Below, piece by piece: positions 5,982 to 7,087 of a stretch of DNA of 7,087 nt. Numbering within the stretch: position 1 is the first letter of the stretch; each line of letters begins with the position of its first letter. The notes under the pieces are model-generated. The model was given only the letters and a program-made list of their open reading frames with translations, was not told the DNA's origin and searched no databases. This DNA is from Methanobacterium sp. PtaU1.Bin097 (lineage in GTDB: Archaea > Methanobacteriota > Methanobacteria > Methanobacteriales > Methanobacteriaceae), in the NCBI GenBank assembly GCA_002067325.1, contig MVQY01000029.1:1-7087 (forward strand), written 5' to 3'. The translations under genes were made by a program, and so were the position numbers.

Positions 5982-7087
5982 TAAAAACCTCCTTTTCTAG
6001 TTTTAACAGCCTGACCGGTGTTAAAACTTGTAAATTCCTCTGCATTTAAGATTGATTTTCCAAAGGCCAGGAGTTCATCATCCTGGTTAACCACCAGAAC
6101 TTCTTCACTGGCTCGGATGTTCATATCACAATCTATAATAAATTTAGCAAATATACTTTTTCCCTCCCGGGCAAAGGGTTCTGCATCCTCATTCACCACC
6201 ACCCGGTTAACAGGGTAGGGAAGATGGCTGTGCAGTCTCCGGGCGCCCTCCATTCCCAGTACCAGCACCCCGTCCCGGGCCCTCAGGGTGGCAATCAGAT
6301 CATCTTTATCATATATGTGTCTTATTTTACCAGTCTTTTTGCTTTTAGTAATATTTGTATCTCCCTCAAAAAGAGCTTTTCCAGATCCACTACCAAACTG
6401 GTAATCGGCCATGTACTCCACTTTTTCCTGGTCACTAACGATCTGGTCCTTTGGCGGTGCCTGGTTCAGGTTTCCATGGGGCACACCAAGGGTCCTCGGA
6501 CGTAAATCAAAGACATCCAGAACCTTTTCACTTATAACTACTTCCCTGTATGTATCAATTATAGCTTTAAGGTGTTCATTGAGGAATTTCCGGGAATCCT
6601 GATCAATTATCTGGGGTGATTCGTTCTGTGCCAGTGGATACACGTCATCGATCTCCAGGGGGATGAATACGAAGGGTATATCTGCAAATGCAATTTGCAA
6701 GTCGTCCGTTTTTCTGAGATCCGGGTTAAACGTGTTGGAAAAAAATATCTCAAGATCTGTGTCTATATGTTTGTGGTAAGGCTTTTCAGCAGGTGGAAGT
6801 ATAAGTAACCTTTCCCTATGGGGCAGTCTTTCTAACCGCTCCAGGTGACGGTACACCTCCGGCCGATTCAGTGATTCAGGTCCCGAATAGAAGAATGCAG
6901 ATTTTTTATAGGGTGGATCGTACATTTCCAGTTCCTGCTTGTACTTGCCCAATTTCCGCACTGCGTCCAGGAGGTAGGGGTGGTTTCTGGCCCGGCGTTC
7001 CACCATTTCCCACAGGTTTCCATCAGCCATGGCCTGCTTGATCTGCCTTATCTCCGCGAAACTTATGTGCAGGTTGTGCTGTGCCAG
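5981..7087 (-). CDS. tgtA: Archaeosine tRNA-guanine transglycosylase, C-terminal part (5' end beyond right edge)
   Basis: TgtA swaps guanine-15 in the D-loop of archaeal tRNAs for preQ0, the first tRNA-bound step towards archaeosine. The frame stays open to position 7087: before the Met at 7030 it encodes LAQHNLHISFAEIRQIKQA, a conserved end-of-catalytic-domain segment of the family, so that Met is internal. The 368 residues seen lack the N-terminal TIM-barrel half with the catalytic aspartates (the family is about 580-680 residues). Counting from 7087, the visible order is the end of the catalytic domain (1-45), a linker domain with FFYSGPESLNRPEV (about 65-78), DVYPLAQNESP (about 148-158), a YQFGSGSGKALF segment (about 229-240), and a C-terminal PUA RNA-binding domain (about 295-368, EDAEPFAREGKSIFAKF). 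The paralogue ArcS shares these C-terminal domains. The intact LAQHNLH segment and YPLAQ context favour TgtA, but the missing half would settle it. It overlaps NAC by one base. Confidence 0.85.
5987..5992 (-). promoter_or_regulatory. NAC Shine-Dalgarno site inside the tgtA 3' end
   Basis: GGAGGT on the minus strand lies inside the last codons of tgtA, about six bases before the NAC ATG at 5981. It decides between the two nearby methionines in favour of MLPTAG. Confidence 0.8.

Noticed and set aside
6224..6505. Plus-strand open frame of 93 codons opposite the transglycosylase
   Set aside because: It is antisense to a recognised protein, has mixed hydrophobic and low-complexity composition and no ribosome site worth noting.
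7028..7030. ATG at 7030 as the start of the transglycosylase gene
   Set aside because: The frame upstream stays open to the window edge and encodes LAQHNLHISFAEIRQ, a conserved family segment, so the gene continues beyond 7087.

Overview
The window reads as a chromosomal segment of a methanogenic archaeon, most likely a mesophilic member of the Methanobacteriales (Methanobacterium-like). The grounds are an archaeal homomeric NAC with a UBA tail, an archaeosine tRNA-guanine transglycosylase with a C-terminal PUA domain, Shine-Dalgarno sites matching the archaeal 16S tail (including a 7-nt AGGTGAT), a TTG start, and AT-rich intergenic DNA with archaeal TATA-like boxes. From memory, and unchecked, the order tgtA - NAC - phosphoesterase - nuclease - membrane protein - argJ - argB resembles Methanothermobacter thermautotrophicus.

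Every supported gene lies on the minus strand, so transcription runs from position 7087 towards 1. First comes the 3' part of tgtA (its N-terminal catalytic half lies beyond the right edge). It overlaps the NAC gene by one base (TAATG). After a 35-nt gap holding a small sequence duplication comes a CpdA-like calcineurin metallophosphoesterase. Six bases later follows a TTG-initiated protein with an N-terminal Zc3h12a-type NYN ribonuclease domain. Its stop codon directly abuts the start of a membrane protein carrying two tandem nucleotidyl-cyclase/GCH III/Cas10-like palm domains, the second with an intact GGDD motif. A small membrane-anchored or secreted Ser/Thr/Asn-rich protein follows. After an AT-rich intergenic region of about 190 bp with a probable promoter come argJ and argB (argB is cut by the left edge).

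Three functional groups emerge. tgtA and NAC belong to tRNA modification and nascent-chain handling. argJ and argB give the acetyl-recycling arginine pathway. The middle three genes (phosphodiesterase, PIN-like ribonuclease, membrane palm enzyme) have the parts list of a cyclic-nucleotide signalling system: a possible signal maker, an RNA-cutting effector and a signal-degrading enzyme. Each domain is recognisable from sequence. That they form one pathway is inference from tight gene coupling, and this is the most interesting possibility in the window.

No rRNA, tRNA, CRISPR array, insertion sequence or plus-strand gene was seen.
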